This document shows positions 25,220 to 37,970 of a stretch of 64,000 nucleotides of DNA, in pieces. Origin of the DNA: Auanema rhodensis (Eukaryota; Nematoda; Chromadorea; Rhabditida; Rhabditidae); contig OZ059895.1 of assembly GCA_964057225.1 (NCBI GenBank), forward strand, positions 10,788,001-10,852,000, written 5' to 3'. Made by a program: the position numbers and the translations under genes. A model generated the notes under the pieces. The model was not told the origin of the DNA, did no database searches, and saw only the letters and a list, made by a program, of their open reading frames with translations. Position 1 is the stretch's first letter; the number at the start of each line of letters is the position of its first letter.

Positions 25220-28095
25220 CAGTTATGAATCAGTGGTTAATGAACCTTTATGGCCCGGTTAGTAGTTGGATCGGAGACGGCTTCGAAATCCCGGGTGGCG
25301 TAAGCTTTTCAAATTTTTTTAACAATCATAACATGTTAAAAGTACTCCATGCAGCTGATTTTTAATTTTGTCTCTTCCGTAACAAATTTATTCAATTTTC
25401 AAACACTTTTACTTAGATAGCAAAACCCAAGGCAGCAAATTATCTTTAATCTTGATTCTATATTACAGCTATGAACCAGTAGTTAATGAACCTCCATGGC
25501 CGGTTAGTAGTTGGATCGGAGACAGCTTAGGAAACCCGGGTGCCGTAAGCTTCTCAAATTTTTTCAACAATCATAACACGTTGAAAGTACGCCATGCAGC
25601 TGATTTTTAATTTTGTCTCTTCCGTAACAAATTTATTCAATTTTCAAGCAGTTTTACTTAGATAGCTCAAACCACGGCAGCAAATTATCTTCAATCTTAT
25701 TTCTATATTACAGTTATGAACCAGTAGTTAATGAACCTTCATGGCCGGTTAGTAGTTGGATCGGAGACGGCTTGGGAATCCCGGGTGGCGTAAGCTTTTC
25801 AAATTTTTTTAACAATCATAACACGTTAAAAGTACGCCATGCAGCTGATTTTTAATTTTGTCTCTTCCGTAACAAATTTATTCAATTTTCAAGCAGTTTT
25901 ACTTAGATAGCTCAAACCACGGCAGCAAATTATCTTTAATCTTATTTCTATATTACAGTTATGAACCAGTAGTTAATGAACCTTCATGGCCCGGTTAGTA
26001 GTTGGATCGGAGACGGCTTGGGAATCCCGGGTGGCGTAAGCTTTTCAAATTTTTTTAACAATCATAACACGTTGAAAGTACGCCATTCAGCTGATTTTCA
26101 ATTTTATCTCTTCCGTAATAAATGTTTTCAATTTTCAAGCAGTCTTACTTAGATAGCAAAACCCAAGGCAGCAAATTATCTTTAATCTTATTTCTATATT
26201 ACAGTTATGAACCAGTAGTTAATGAACCTTCATGGCCCGGTTAGTAGTTGGATCGGAGACGGCTTGGGAATCCCGGGTGGTGTAAGCTTTTCAAATTTTT
26301 TTAACAATCATAACACGTTGAAAGTACGCCATGCAGCTGATTTTCAATTTTATCTCTTCCGTAATAAATGTTTTCATTTTTCAAGCAGTCTTACTTAGAT
26401 AGCAAAACCCAAGGCAGCAAATTATCTTTAATCTTGATTCTATATTACAGCTATGAACCAGTAGTTAATGAACCTCCATGGCCGGTTAGTAGTTGGATCG
26501 CAGACGGCTTGGGAATCCCGGGTGGCGTAAGCTTTTCAAATTTTTTTAACAATCATAACACGTTAAAAATACGCCATGCAGTTGATTTTTAATTTTGTCT
26601 CTTCCGTAACAAATTTATTCAATTTTCAAGCAGTTTTACTTAGATAGCTCAAACCACGGCAGCAAATTATCTTCAATCTTATTTCTATATTACAGTTATG
26701 AACCAGTAGTTAATGAACCTTCATGGCCCGGTTAGTAGTTGGATCGGAGACGGCTTTGGGAATCCCGGATGGCGTAAGCTTTTCAAATTTTTTTAACAAT
26801 CATAACACGTTGAAAGTACGCCATGCAGCTGATTTTTACTTTTATCTGTTCCGTAACAAATGTTTTCAATTTTCAAGCAGTTTTACTTAGATAGCTCAAC
26901 CCAAGGCAGCAAATTATCTTCAGTCTTATTTCTATATTACAGTTATGAACCAGTAGTTAATGAACCTTCATGGCCCGGTTAGTAGTTGTATCGGAGACGG
27001 CTTGGAAATCCCGGGTGGTGTAAGCTTTTCAAATTTTTTTAACAATCATAACACGTTGAAAGTACGCCATGCAGCTGATTTTTAATTTTATCTTTTCCGT
27101 AACAAATTTATTCAATTTTCAAGCAGTTTTACTTAGATAGCTCAACCCAAGGCAGCAAATTATCTTTAATCTTGATTCTATATTACAGCTATGAACCAGT
27201 AGTTAATGAACCTCCATGGCCGGTTAGTAGTTGAATCGCAGACGGCTTGGGAATCCCGGGTGGCGTAAGCTTTTCAAATTTTTTAACAATCATAACACGT
27301 TAAAAATACGCCATGCAGTTGATTTTTAATTTTGTCTCTTCCGTAACAAATTTATTCAATTTTCAAGCAGTTTTACTTAGATAGCTCAACCCAAGGCAGC
27401 AAATTATCTTCAGTCTTATTTCTATATTACAGTTATGAACCAGTTGTTAATGAACCTTCATGGCCCGGTTAGTAGTTGGATCGGAGACGGCTTGGGAATC
27501 CCGGGTGGCGTAAGCTTTTCAAATTTTTTTAACAATCATAACACGTTGAAAGTACGCCATTCAGCTGATTTTCAATTTTATCTCTTCCGTAATAAATGTT
27601 TTCAATTTTCAAGCAGTCTTACTTAGATAGCAAAACCCAAGGCAGCAAATTATCTTTAATCTTATTTCTATATTACAGTTATGAACCAGTAGTTAATGAA
27701 CCTTCATGGCCCGGTTAGTAGTTGGATCGGAGACGGCTTGGAAATCCCGGGTGGTGTAAGCTTTTCAAATTTTTTTAACAATCATAACACGTTGAAAGTA
27801 CGCCATGCAGCTGATTTTTAATTTTATCTGTTCCGTAACAAATGTTTTCAATTTTCAAGCAGTTTTACTTAGACAGCTCAACCCAAGGCAGCAAATTATC
27901 TTCAGTCTTATTTCTATATTACAGTTATGAACCAGTTGTTAATGAACCTTCATGGCCCGGTTAGTAGTTGAATCGGAGACGGCTTGGGAATCCCGGGTGG
28001 CGTAAGCTTTTTAAATTTTTTTAACAATCATAACACGTTGAAAGTACGCCATGCAGCTAATTTTTAATTTTGTCTCTTCTGTAATAAATGTTTTC
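25220..28095 (+). repeat. Region III 2.9-kb block, copy 1 (offset 8,109 bp)
   Basis: Diagnostic variants recur in order at a constant offset of 8,109 bp to 33329-36204. They include gaatcagtggttaatg with cctttatgg, aacacttttacttag, gacagcttagg with ggtgccgtaag, ttaaaaatacgcc with gcagttgat, and a six-T tract caaattttttaac. The ttaaaaatacgcc monomer also recurs near 21900 and 30005, so the ancestral block was present at least four times. Confidence 0.78.
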
Positions 28096-29077
28096 AATTT
28101 TCAAGCAGTTTTACTTAGATAGCTCAACCCAAGGCAGCAAATTATCTTTAATCTTGATTCTATATTACAGCTATGAACCAGTAGTTAATGAACCTCCATG
28201 GCCGGTTAGTAGTTGAATCGCAGACGGCTTGGGAATCCCGGGTGGCGTAAGCTTTTCAAATTTTTTAACAATCATAACACGTTAAAAATACGCCATGCAG
28301 TTGATTTTTAATTTTGTCTCTTCCGTAACAAATTTATTCAATTTTCAAGCAGTTTTACTTAGATAGCTCAACCCAAGGCAGCAAATTATCTTCAGTCTTA
28401 TTTCTATATTACAGTTATGAACCAGTTGTTAATGAACCTTCATGGCCCGGTTAGTAGTTGGATCGGAGACGGCTTGGGAATCCCGGGTGGCGTAAGCTTT
28501 TCAAATTTTTTTAACAATCATAACACGTTGAAAGTACGCCATTCAGCTGATTTTCAATTTTATCTCTTCCGTAATAAATGTTTTCAATTTTCAAGCAGTC
28601 TTACTTAGATAGCAAAACCCAAGGCAGCAAATTATCTTTAATCTTATTTCTATATTACAGTTATGAACCAGTAGTTAATGAACCTTCATGGCCCGGTTAG
28701 TAGTTGGATCGGAGACGGCTTGGAAATCCCGGGTGGTGTAAGCTTTTCAAATTTTTTTAACAATCATAACACGTTGAAAGTACGCCATGCAGCTGATTTT
28801 TAATTTTATCTGTTCCGTAACAAATGTTTTCAATTTTCAAGCAGTTTTACTTAGACAGCTCAACCCAAGGCAGCAAATTATCTTCAGTCTTATTTCTATA
28901 TTACAGTTATGAACCAGTTGTTAATGAACCTTCATGGCCCGGTTAGTAGTTGAATCGGAGACGGCTTGGGAATCCCGGGTGGCGTAAGCTTTTTAAATTT
29001 TTTTAACAATCATAACACGTTGAAAGTACGCCATGCAGCTAATTTTTAATTTTGTCTCTTCTGTAATAAATGTTTTC
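27114..29077 (+). repeat. 982-bp tandem duplication (27114-28095 and 28096-29077)
   Basis: Four monomers are repeated directly: a six-T-tract type with gcagttgat, a cagttgttaatg type, a 'cttggaaatccc' plus ggtgtaagc type, and a gacagctc type. The second copy runs into caaacagttttac, the sequence that follows the single copy at 36204. The change of offset between the two larger blocks (8,109 to 7,127) equals 982 and supports a single duplication event here. Confidence 0.78.
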
Positions 29078-30539
29078 AATTTTCAAACAGTTTTACTTAG
29101 ATAGCTCAACCCACGGCAGCAAATTATCTTTAATCTTATTTCTATACTACAGTTATGAACCAGTGGTTAATGAACCTTTATGGCCCGGTTAGTAGTTGGA
29201 TCGGAGACGGCTTGGAAATCCCGGGTGGCGTAAGCTTTTCAAATTTTTTTAACAATCATAACATGTTAAAAGTACTCCATTCAGCTGATTTTTAATTTTG
29301 TCTCTTCCGTAACAAATTTATTCAATTTTCAAGCAGTTTTACTTAGATAGCTCAAACCACGGCAGCAAATTATCTTTAATCTTATTTCTATATTACAGTT
29401 ATGAACCAGTAGTTAATGAACCTTCATGGCCCGGTTAGTAGTTGGATCGGAGACGGCTTGGGAATCCCGGGTGGCGTAAGCTTTTCAAATTTTTTTAACA
29501 ATCATAACACGTTGAAAGTACGCCATTCAGCTGATTTTCAATTTTATCTCTTCCGTAATAAATGTTTTCAATTTTCAAGCAGTCTTACTTAAATAGCAAA
29601 ACCCAAGGCAGCAAATTATCTTTAATCTTATTTCTATATTACAGTTATGAACCAGTAGTTAATGAACCTTCATGGCCCGGTTAGTAGTTGGATCGGAGAC
29701 GGCTTGGGAATCCCGGGTGGTGTAAGCTTTTCAAATTTTTTTAACAATCATAACACGTTGAAAGTACGCCATGCAGCTGATTTTCAATTTTATCTCTTCC
29801 GTAATAAATGTTTTCATTTTTCAAGCAGTCTTACTTAGATAGCAAAACCCAAGGCAGCAAATTATCTTTAATCTTGATTCTATATTACAGCTATGAACCA
29901 GTAGTTAATGAACCTCCATGGCCGGTTAGTAGTTGGATCGCAGACGGCTTGGGAATCCCGGGTGGCGTAAGCTTTTCAAATTTTTTTAACAATCATAACA
30001 CGTTAAAAATACGCCATGCAGTTGATTTTTAATTTTGTCTCTTCCGTAACAAATTTATTCAATTTTCAAGCAGTTTTACTTAGATAGCTCAACCCAAGGC
30101 AGCAAATTATCTTCAGTCTTATTTCTATATTACAGTTATGAACCAGTAGTTAATGAACCTTCATGGCCCGGTTAGTAGTTGGATCGGAGACGGCTTTGGG
30201 AATCCCGGATGGCGTAAGCTTTTCAAATTTTTTTAACAATCATAACACGTTGAAAGTACGCCATGCAGCTGATTTTCACTTTTATCTGTTCCGTAACAAA
30301 TGTTTTCAATTTTCAAGCAGTTTTACTTAGATAGCTCAACCCAAGGCAGCAAATTATCTTCAGTCTTATTTCTATATTACAGTTATGAACCAGTAGTTAA
30401 TGAACCTTCATGGCCCGGTTAGTAGTTGGATCGGAGACGGCTTTGGGAATCCCGGATGGCGTAAGCTTTTCAAATTTTTTTAACAATCATAACACGTTGA
30501 AAGTACGCCATGCAGCTGATTTTCACTTTTATCTGTTCC

Positions 30540-32810
30540 GTAACAAATGTTTTCAATTTTCAAGCAGTTTTACTTAGATAGCTCAACCCAAGGCAGCAAA
30601 TTATCTTCAGTCTTATTTCTATATTACAGTTATGAACCAGTAGTTAATGAACCTTCATGGCCCGGTTAGTAGTTGGATCGGAGACGGCTTGGAAATCCCG
30701 GGTGGTGTAAGCTTTTCAAATTTTTTTAACAATCATAACACGTTGAAAGTACGCCATGCAGCTGATTTTTAATTTTATCTCTTCCGTAACAAATTTATTC
30801 AATTTTCAAGCAGTTTTACTTAGATAGCTCAACCCAAGGCAGCAAATTATCTTTAATCTTGATTCTATATTACAGCTATGAACCAGTAGTTAATGAACCT
30901 CCATGGCCGGTTAGTAGTTGAATCGCAGACGGCTTGGGAATCCCGGGTGGCGTAAGCTTTTCAAATTTTTTAACAATCATAACACGTTAAAAATACGCCA
31001 TGCAGTTGATTTTTAATTTTGTCTCTTCCGTAACAAATTTATTCAATTTTCAAGCAGTTTTACTTAGATAGCTCAACCCAAGGCAGCAAATTATCTTCAG
31101 TCTTATTTCTATATTACAGTTATGAACCAGTTGTTAATGAACCTTCATGGCCCGGTTAGTAGTTGGATCGGAGACGGCTTGGGAATCCCGGGTGGCGTAA
31201 GCTTTTCAAATTTTTTTAACAATCATAACACGTTGAAAGTACGCCATTCAGCTGATTTTCAATTTTATCTCTTCCGTAATAAATGTTTTCAATTTTCAAG
31301 CAGTCTTACTTAGATAGCAAAACCCAAGGCAGCAAATTATCTTTAATCTTATTTCTATATTACAGTTATGAACCAGTAGTTAATAAACCTTCATGGCCCG
31401 GTTAGTAGTTGGATCGGAGACGGCTTGGAAATCCCGGGTGGTGTAAGCTTTTCAAATTTTTTTAACAATCATAACACGTTGAAAGTACGCCATGCAGCTG
31501 ATTTTTAATTTTATCTGTTCCGTAACAAATGTTTTCAATTTTCAAGCAGTTTTACTTAGACAGCTCAACCCAAGGCAGCAAATTATCTTCAGTCTTATTT
31601 CTATATTACAGTTATGAACCAGTTGTTAATGAACCTTCATGGCCCGGTTAGTAGTTGAATCGGAGACGGCTTGGGAATCCCGGGTGGCGTAAGCTTTTTA
31701 AATTTTTTTAACAATCATAACACGTTGAAAGTACGCCATGCAGCTAATTTTTAATTTTGTCTCTTCTGTAATAAATGTTTTCAATTTTCAAACAGTTTTA
31801 CTTAGATAGCTCAACCCACGGCAGCAAATTATCTTTAATCTTATTTCTATACTACAGTTATGAACCAGTGGTTAATGAACCTTTATGGCCCGGTTAGTAG
31901 TTGGATCGGAGACGGCTTGGAAATCCCGGGTGGCGTAAGCTTTTCAAATTTTTTTAACAATCATAACATGTTAAAAGTACTCCATGCAGCTGATTTTTAA
32001 TTTTGTCTCTTCCGTAACAAATTTATTCAATTTTCAAACACTTTTACTTAGATAGCTCAACTCACGGCAGCAATATATCTTCAATCTTATTCCTATATTA
32101 CAGTTATGAACCAGTAGTTGATGAACCTTCACGGCCCGGTTAGTAGTTGGATCGGAGACAGCTTAGGAAACCCGGGTGCCGTAAGCTTCTCAAATTTTTT
32201 TAACAATCATAACACGTTGAAAGTACGCCATGCAGCTGATTTTTAATTTTGTCTCTTCCGTAACAAATTTATTCAATTTTCAAGCAGTTTTACTTAGATA
32301 GCTTAAACCACGGCAGCAAATTATCTTCAATCTTATTTCTATATTACAGTTATGAACCAGTAGTTAATGAACCTTCATGGCCGGTTAGTAGTTGGATTGG
32401 AGACGGCTCGGGATTCCCGGATGGCGTAAGCTTTTCAAATTTTTTTAACAATCATAACACGTTAAAAGTACGCCATGCAGCTGATTTTTAATTTTGTCTC
32501 TTCCGTAACAAATTTATTCAATTTTCAAGCAGTTTTACTTAGATAGCTCAAACCACGGCAGCAAATTATCTTCAATCTTATTTCTATATTACAGTTATGA
32601 ACCAGTAGTTAAAGAACCTTCATGGCCCGGTTAGTAGTTGGATCGGAGACGGCTTGGGAATCCCGGGTGGCGTAAGCTTTTCAAATTTTTTTAACAATCA
32701 TAACACGTTGAAAGTACGCCATTCAGCTGATTTTCAATTTTATCTCTTCCGTAAAAAATGTTTTCAATTTTCAAGCAATCTTACTTAGATAGCAAAACCC
32801 AAGGCAGTAA
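30540..32810 (+). repeat. Region III 2.3-kb block, copy 1 (offset 4,422 bp)
   Basis: This matches 34962-37232 with shared private variants: gcaatatatcttc, attcctatattac, gttgatgaaccttcacgg, ggattggagacggctcggg and gttaaagaacc. Just upstream the offset is 4,669 bp, because one monomer with gattttcacttttatctg is present twice here (near 30270 and 30520). Confidence 0.75.
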
Positions 32811-33328
32811 ATTATCTTTAATCTTGATTCTATATTACAGCTATGAACCAGTAGTTAATGAACCTCCACGGCCGGTTAGTAGTTGGATCGGAGACGGCTT
32901 GGGAATCTTGGGTGGCGTAAGCTTTTCAAATTTTTTTAACAATCATAACACGTTAAAAGTACGCCATGCAGCTGATTTTTAATTTTGTCTCTTCCGTAAC
33001 AAATTTATTCAATTTTCAAGCAGTTTTACTTAGAAAGCTCAAACCACGGCAGCAAATTATCTTCAATCTTATTTCTATATTACAGTTATGAACCAGTTGT
33101 TAATGAACCTTCATGGCCCGGTTAGTAGTTGAATCGGAGACGGCTTGGGAATCCCGGGTGGCGTAAGCTTTTTAAATTTTTTTAACAATCATAACACGTT
33201 GAAAGTACGCCATGCAGCTAATTTTTAATTTTCTCTCTTCTGTAATAAATGTTTTCAATTTTCAAACAGTTTTACTTAGATAGCTCAACCCACGGCAGCA
33301 AATTATCTTTAATCTTATTTCTATACTA

Positions 33329-36204
33329 CAGTTATGAATCAGTGGTTAATGAACCTTTATGGCCCGGTTAGTAGTTGGATCGGAGACGGCTTGGAAATCC
33401 CGGGTGGCGTAAGCTTTTCAAATTTTTTTAACAATCATAACATGTTAAAAGTACTCCATGCAGCTGATTTTTAATTTTGTCTCTTCCGTAACAAATTTAT
33501 TCAATTTTCAAACACTTTTACTTAGATAGCAAAACCCAAGGCAGCAAATTATCTTTAATCTTGATTCTATATTACAGCTATGAACCAGTAGTTAATGAAC
33601 CTCCATGGCCGGTTAGTAGTTGGATCGGAGACAGCTTAGGAAACCCGGGTGCCGTAAGCTTCTCAAATTTTTTTAACAATCATAACACGTTGAAAGTACG
33701 CCATGCAGCTGATTTTTAATTTTATCTCTTCCGTAACAAATTTATTCAATTTTCAAGCAGTTTTACTTAGATAGCTCAAACCACGGCAGCAAATTATCTT
33801 CAATCTCATTTCTATATTACAGTTATGAACCAGTAGTTAATGAACCTTCATGGCCGGTTAGTAGTTGGATCGGAGACGGCTTGGGAATCCCGGGTGGCGT
33901 AAGCTTTTCAAATTTTTTTAACAATCATAACACGTTAAAAGTACGCCATGCAGCTGATTTTTAATTTTGTCTCTTCCGTAACAAATTTATTCAATTTTCA
34001 AGCAGTTTTACTTAGATAGCTCAAACCACGGCAGCAAATTATCTTTAATCTTATTTCTATATTACAGTTATGAACCAGTAGTTAATGAACCTTCATGGCC
34101 CGGTTAGTAGTTGGATCGGAGACGGCTTGGGAATCCCGGGTGGCGTAAGCTTTTCAAATTTTTTTAACAATCATAACACGTTGAAAGTACGCCATTCAGC
34201 TGATTTTCAATTTTATCTCTTCCGTAATAAATGTTTTCAATTTTCAAGCAGTCTTACTTAGATAGCAAAACCCAAGGCAGCAAATTATCTTTAATCTTAT
34301 TTCTATATTACAGTTATGAACCAGTAGTTAATGAACCTTCATGGCCCGGTTAGTAGTTGGATCGGAGACGGCTTGGGAATCCCGGGTGGTGTAAGCTTTT
34401 CAAATTTTTTTAACAATCATAACACGTTGAAAGTACGCCATGCAGCTGATTTTCAATTTTATCTCTTCCGTAATAAATGTTTTCATTTTTCAAGCAGTCT
34501 TACTTAGATAGCAAAACCCAAGGCAGCAAATTATCTTTAATCTTGATTCTATATTACAGCTATGAACCAGTAGTTAATGAACCTCCATGGCCGGTTAGTA
34601 GTTGGATCGCAGACGGCTTGGGAATCCCGGGTGGCGTAAGCTTTTCAAATTTTTTTAACAATCATAACACGTTAAAAATACGCCATGCAGTTGATTTTTA
34701 ATTTTGTCTCTTCCGTAACAAATTTATTCAATTTTCAAGCAGTTTTACTTAGATAGCTCAAACCACGGCAGCAAATTATCTTCAATCTTATTTCTATATT
34801 ACAGTTATGAACCAGTAGTTAATGAACCTTCATGGCCCGGTTAGTAGTTGGATCGGAGACGGCTTTGGGAATCCCGGATGGCGTAAGCTTTTCAAATTTT
34901 TTTAACAATCATAACACGTTGAAAGTACGCCATGCAACTGATTTTTACTTTTATCTGTTCCGTAACAAATGTTTTCAATTTTCAAGCAGTTTTACTTAGA
35001 TAGCTCAACCCAAAGCAGCAAATTATCTTCAGTCTTATTTCTATATTACAGTTATGAACCAGTAGTTAATGAACCTTCATGGCCCGGTTAGTAGTTGGAT
35101 CGGAGACGGCTTGGAAATCCCGGGTGGTGTAAGCTTTTCAAATTTTTTTAACAATCATAACACGTTGAAAGTACGCCATGCAGCTGATTTTTAATTTTAT
35201 CTCTTCCGTAACAAATTTATTCAATTTTCAAGCAGTTTTACTTAGATAGCTCAACCCAAGGCAGCAAATTATCTTTAATCTTGATTCTATATTACAGCTA
35301 TGAACCAGTAGTTAATGAACCTCCATGGCCGGTTAGTAGTTGAATCGCAGACGGCTTGGGAATCCCGGGTGGCGTAAGCTTTTCAAATTTTTTAACAATC
35401 ATAACACGTTAAAAATACGCCATGCAGTTGATTTTTAATTTTGTCTCTTCCGTAACAAATTTATTCAATTTTCAAGCAGTTTTACTTAGATAGCTCAACC
35501 CAAGGCAGCAAATTATCTTCAGTCTTATTTCTATATTACAGTTATGAACCAGTTGTTAATGAACCTTCATGGCCCGGTTAGTAGTTGGATCGGAGACGGC
35601 TTGGGAATCCCGGGTGGCGTAAGCTTTTCAAATTTTTTTAACAATCATAACACGTTGAAAGTACGCCATTCAGCTGATTTTCAATTTTATCTCTTCCGTA
35701 ATAAATGTTTTCAATTTTCAAGCAGTCTTACTTAGATAGCAAAACCCAAGGCAGCAAATTATCTTTAATCTTATTTCTATATTACAGTTATGAACCAGTA
35801 GTTAATGAACCTTCATGGCCCGGTTAGTAGTTGGATCGGAGACGGCTTGGAAATCCCGGGTGGTGTAAGCTTTTCAAATTTTTTTAACAATCATAACACG
35901 TTGAAAGTACGCCATGCAGCTGATTTTTAATTTTATCTGTTCCGTAACAAATGTTTTCAATTTTCAAGCAGTTTTACTTAGACAGCTCAACCCAAGGCAG
36001 CAAATTATCTTCAGTCTTATTTCTATATTACAGTTATGAACCAGTTGTTAATGAACCTTCATGGCCCGGTTAGTAGTTGAATCGGAGACGGCTTGGGAAT
36101 CCCGGGTGGCGTAAGCTTTTTAAATTTTTTTAACAATCATAACACGTTGAAAGTACGCCATGCAGCTAATTTTTAATTTTGTCTCTTCTGTAATAAATGT
36201 TTTC
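33329..36204 (+). repeat. Region III 2.9-kb block, copy 2
   Basis: This is the partner of 25220-28095. Beyond 36204 it continues like the sequence after 29077 (offset 7,127), not like that after 28095. This shows that copy 1 gained an extra 982 bp. Confidence 0.78.
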
Positions 36205-37232
36205 AATTTTCAAACAGTTTTACTTAGATAGCTCAACCCACGGCAGCAAATTATCTTTAATCTTATTTCTATACTACAGTTATGAACCAGTGGTTAATGA
36301 ACCTTTATGGCCCGGTTAGTAGTTGGATCGGAGACGGCTTGGAAATCCCGGGTGGCGTAAGCTTTTCAAATTTTTTTAACAATCATAACATGTTAAAAGT
36401 ACTCCATGCAGCTGATTTTTAATTTTGTCTCTTCCGTAACAAATTTATTCAATTTTCAAACACTTTTACTTAGATAGCTCAACTCACGGCAGCAATATAT
36501 CTTCAATCTTATTCCTATATTACAGTTATGAACCAGTAGTTGATGAACCTTCACGGCCCGGTTAGTAGTTGGATCGGAGACAGCTTAGGAAACCCGGGTG
36601 CCGTAAGCTTCTCAAATTTTTTTAACAATCATAACACGTTGAAAGTACGCCATGCAGCTGATTTTTAATTTTGTCTCTTCCGTAACAAATTTATTCAATT
36701 TTCAAGCAGTTTTACTTAGATAGCTTAAACCACGGCAGCAAATTATCTTCAATCTTATTTCTATATTACAGTTATGAACCAGTAGTTAATGAACCTTCAT
36801 GGCCGGTTAGTAGTTGGATTGGAGACGGCTCGGGATTCCCGGATGGCGTAAGCTTTTCAAATTTTTTTAACAATCATAACACGTTAAAAGTACGCCATGC
36901 AGCTGATTTTTAATTTTGTCTCTTCCGTAACAAATTTATTCAATTTTCAAGCAGTTTTACTTAGATAGCTCAAACCACGGCAGCAAATTATCTTCAATCT
37001 TATTTCTATATTACAGTTATGAACCAGTAGTTAAAGAACCTTCATGGCCCGGTTAGTAGTTGGATCGGAGACGGCTTGGGAATCCCGGGTGGCGTAAGCT
37101 TTTCAAATTTTTTTAACAATCATAACACGTTAAAAGTACGCCATTCAGTTGATTTTCAATTTTATCTCTTCCGTAAAAAATGTTTTCAATTTTCAAGCAA
37201 TCTTACTTAGATAGCAAAACCCAAGGCAGCAA
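34962..37232 (+). repeat. Region III 2.3-kb block, copy 2
   Basis: This is the partner of 30540-32810. Its distal part was then duplicated again in tandem (see 36493-37970). Confidence 0.75.
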
Positions 37233-37970
37233 TATATCTTCAATCTTATTCCTATATTACAGTTATGAACCAGTAGTTGATGAACCTTCACGGCCCGGTT
37301 AGTAGTTGGATCGGAGACAGCTTAGGAAACCCGGGTGCCGTAAGCTTCTCAAATTTTTTTAACAATCATAACACGTTGAAAGTACGCCATGCAGCTGATT
37401 TTTAATTTTGTCTCTTCCGTAACAAATTTATTCAATTTTCAAGCAGTTTTACTTAGATAGCTTAAACCACGGCAGCAAATTATCTTCAATCTTATTTCTA
37501 TATTACAGTTATGAACCAGTAGTTAATGAACCTTCATGGCCGGTTAGTAGTTGGATTGGAGACGGCTCGGGATTCCCGGATGGCGTAAGCTTTTCAAATT
37601 TTTTTAACAATCATAACACGTTAAAAGTACGCCATGCAGCTGATTTTTAATTTTGTCTCTTCCGTAACAAATTTATTCAATTTTCAAGCAGTTTTACTTA
37701 GATAGCTCAAACCACGGCAGCAAATTATCTTCAATCTTATTTCTATATTACAGTTATGAACCAGTAGTTAAAGAACCTTCATGGCCCGGTTAGTAGTTGG
37801 ATCGGAGACGGCTTGGGAATCCCGGGTGGCGTAAGCTTTTCAAATTTTTTTAACAATCATAACACGTTGAAAGTACGCCATTCAGTTGATTTTCAATTTT
37901 ATCTCTTCCGTAAAAAATGTTTTCAATTTTCAAGCAATCTTACTTAGATAGCAAAACCCAAGGCAGTAAA
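36493..37970 (+). repeat. 739-bp (three-monomer) tandem duplication
   Basis: The gcaatatatcttc, ggctcggg and gttaaagaacc monomers at 36493-37231 repeat at 37232-37970. The junction joins gatagcaaaacccaaggcag to caatatatc. Elsewhere caatatatc follows gatagctcaactcacggcag, so the breakpoint is visible as a hybrid monomer. Confidence 0.8.
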
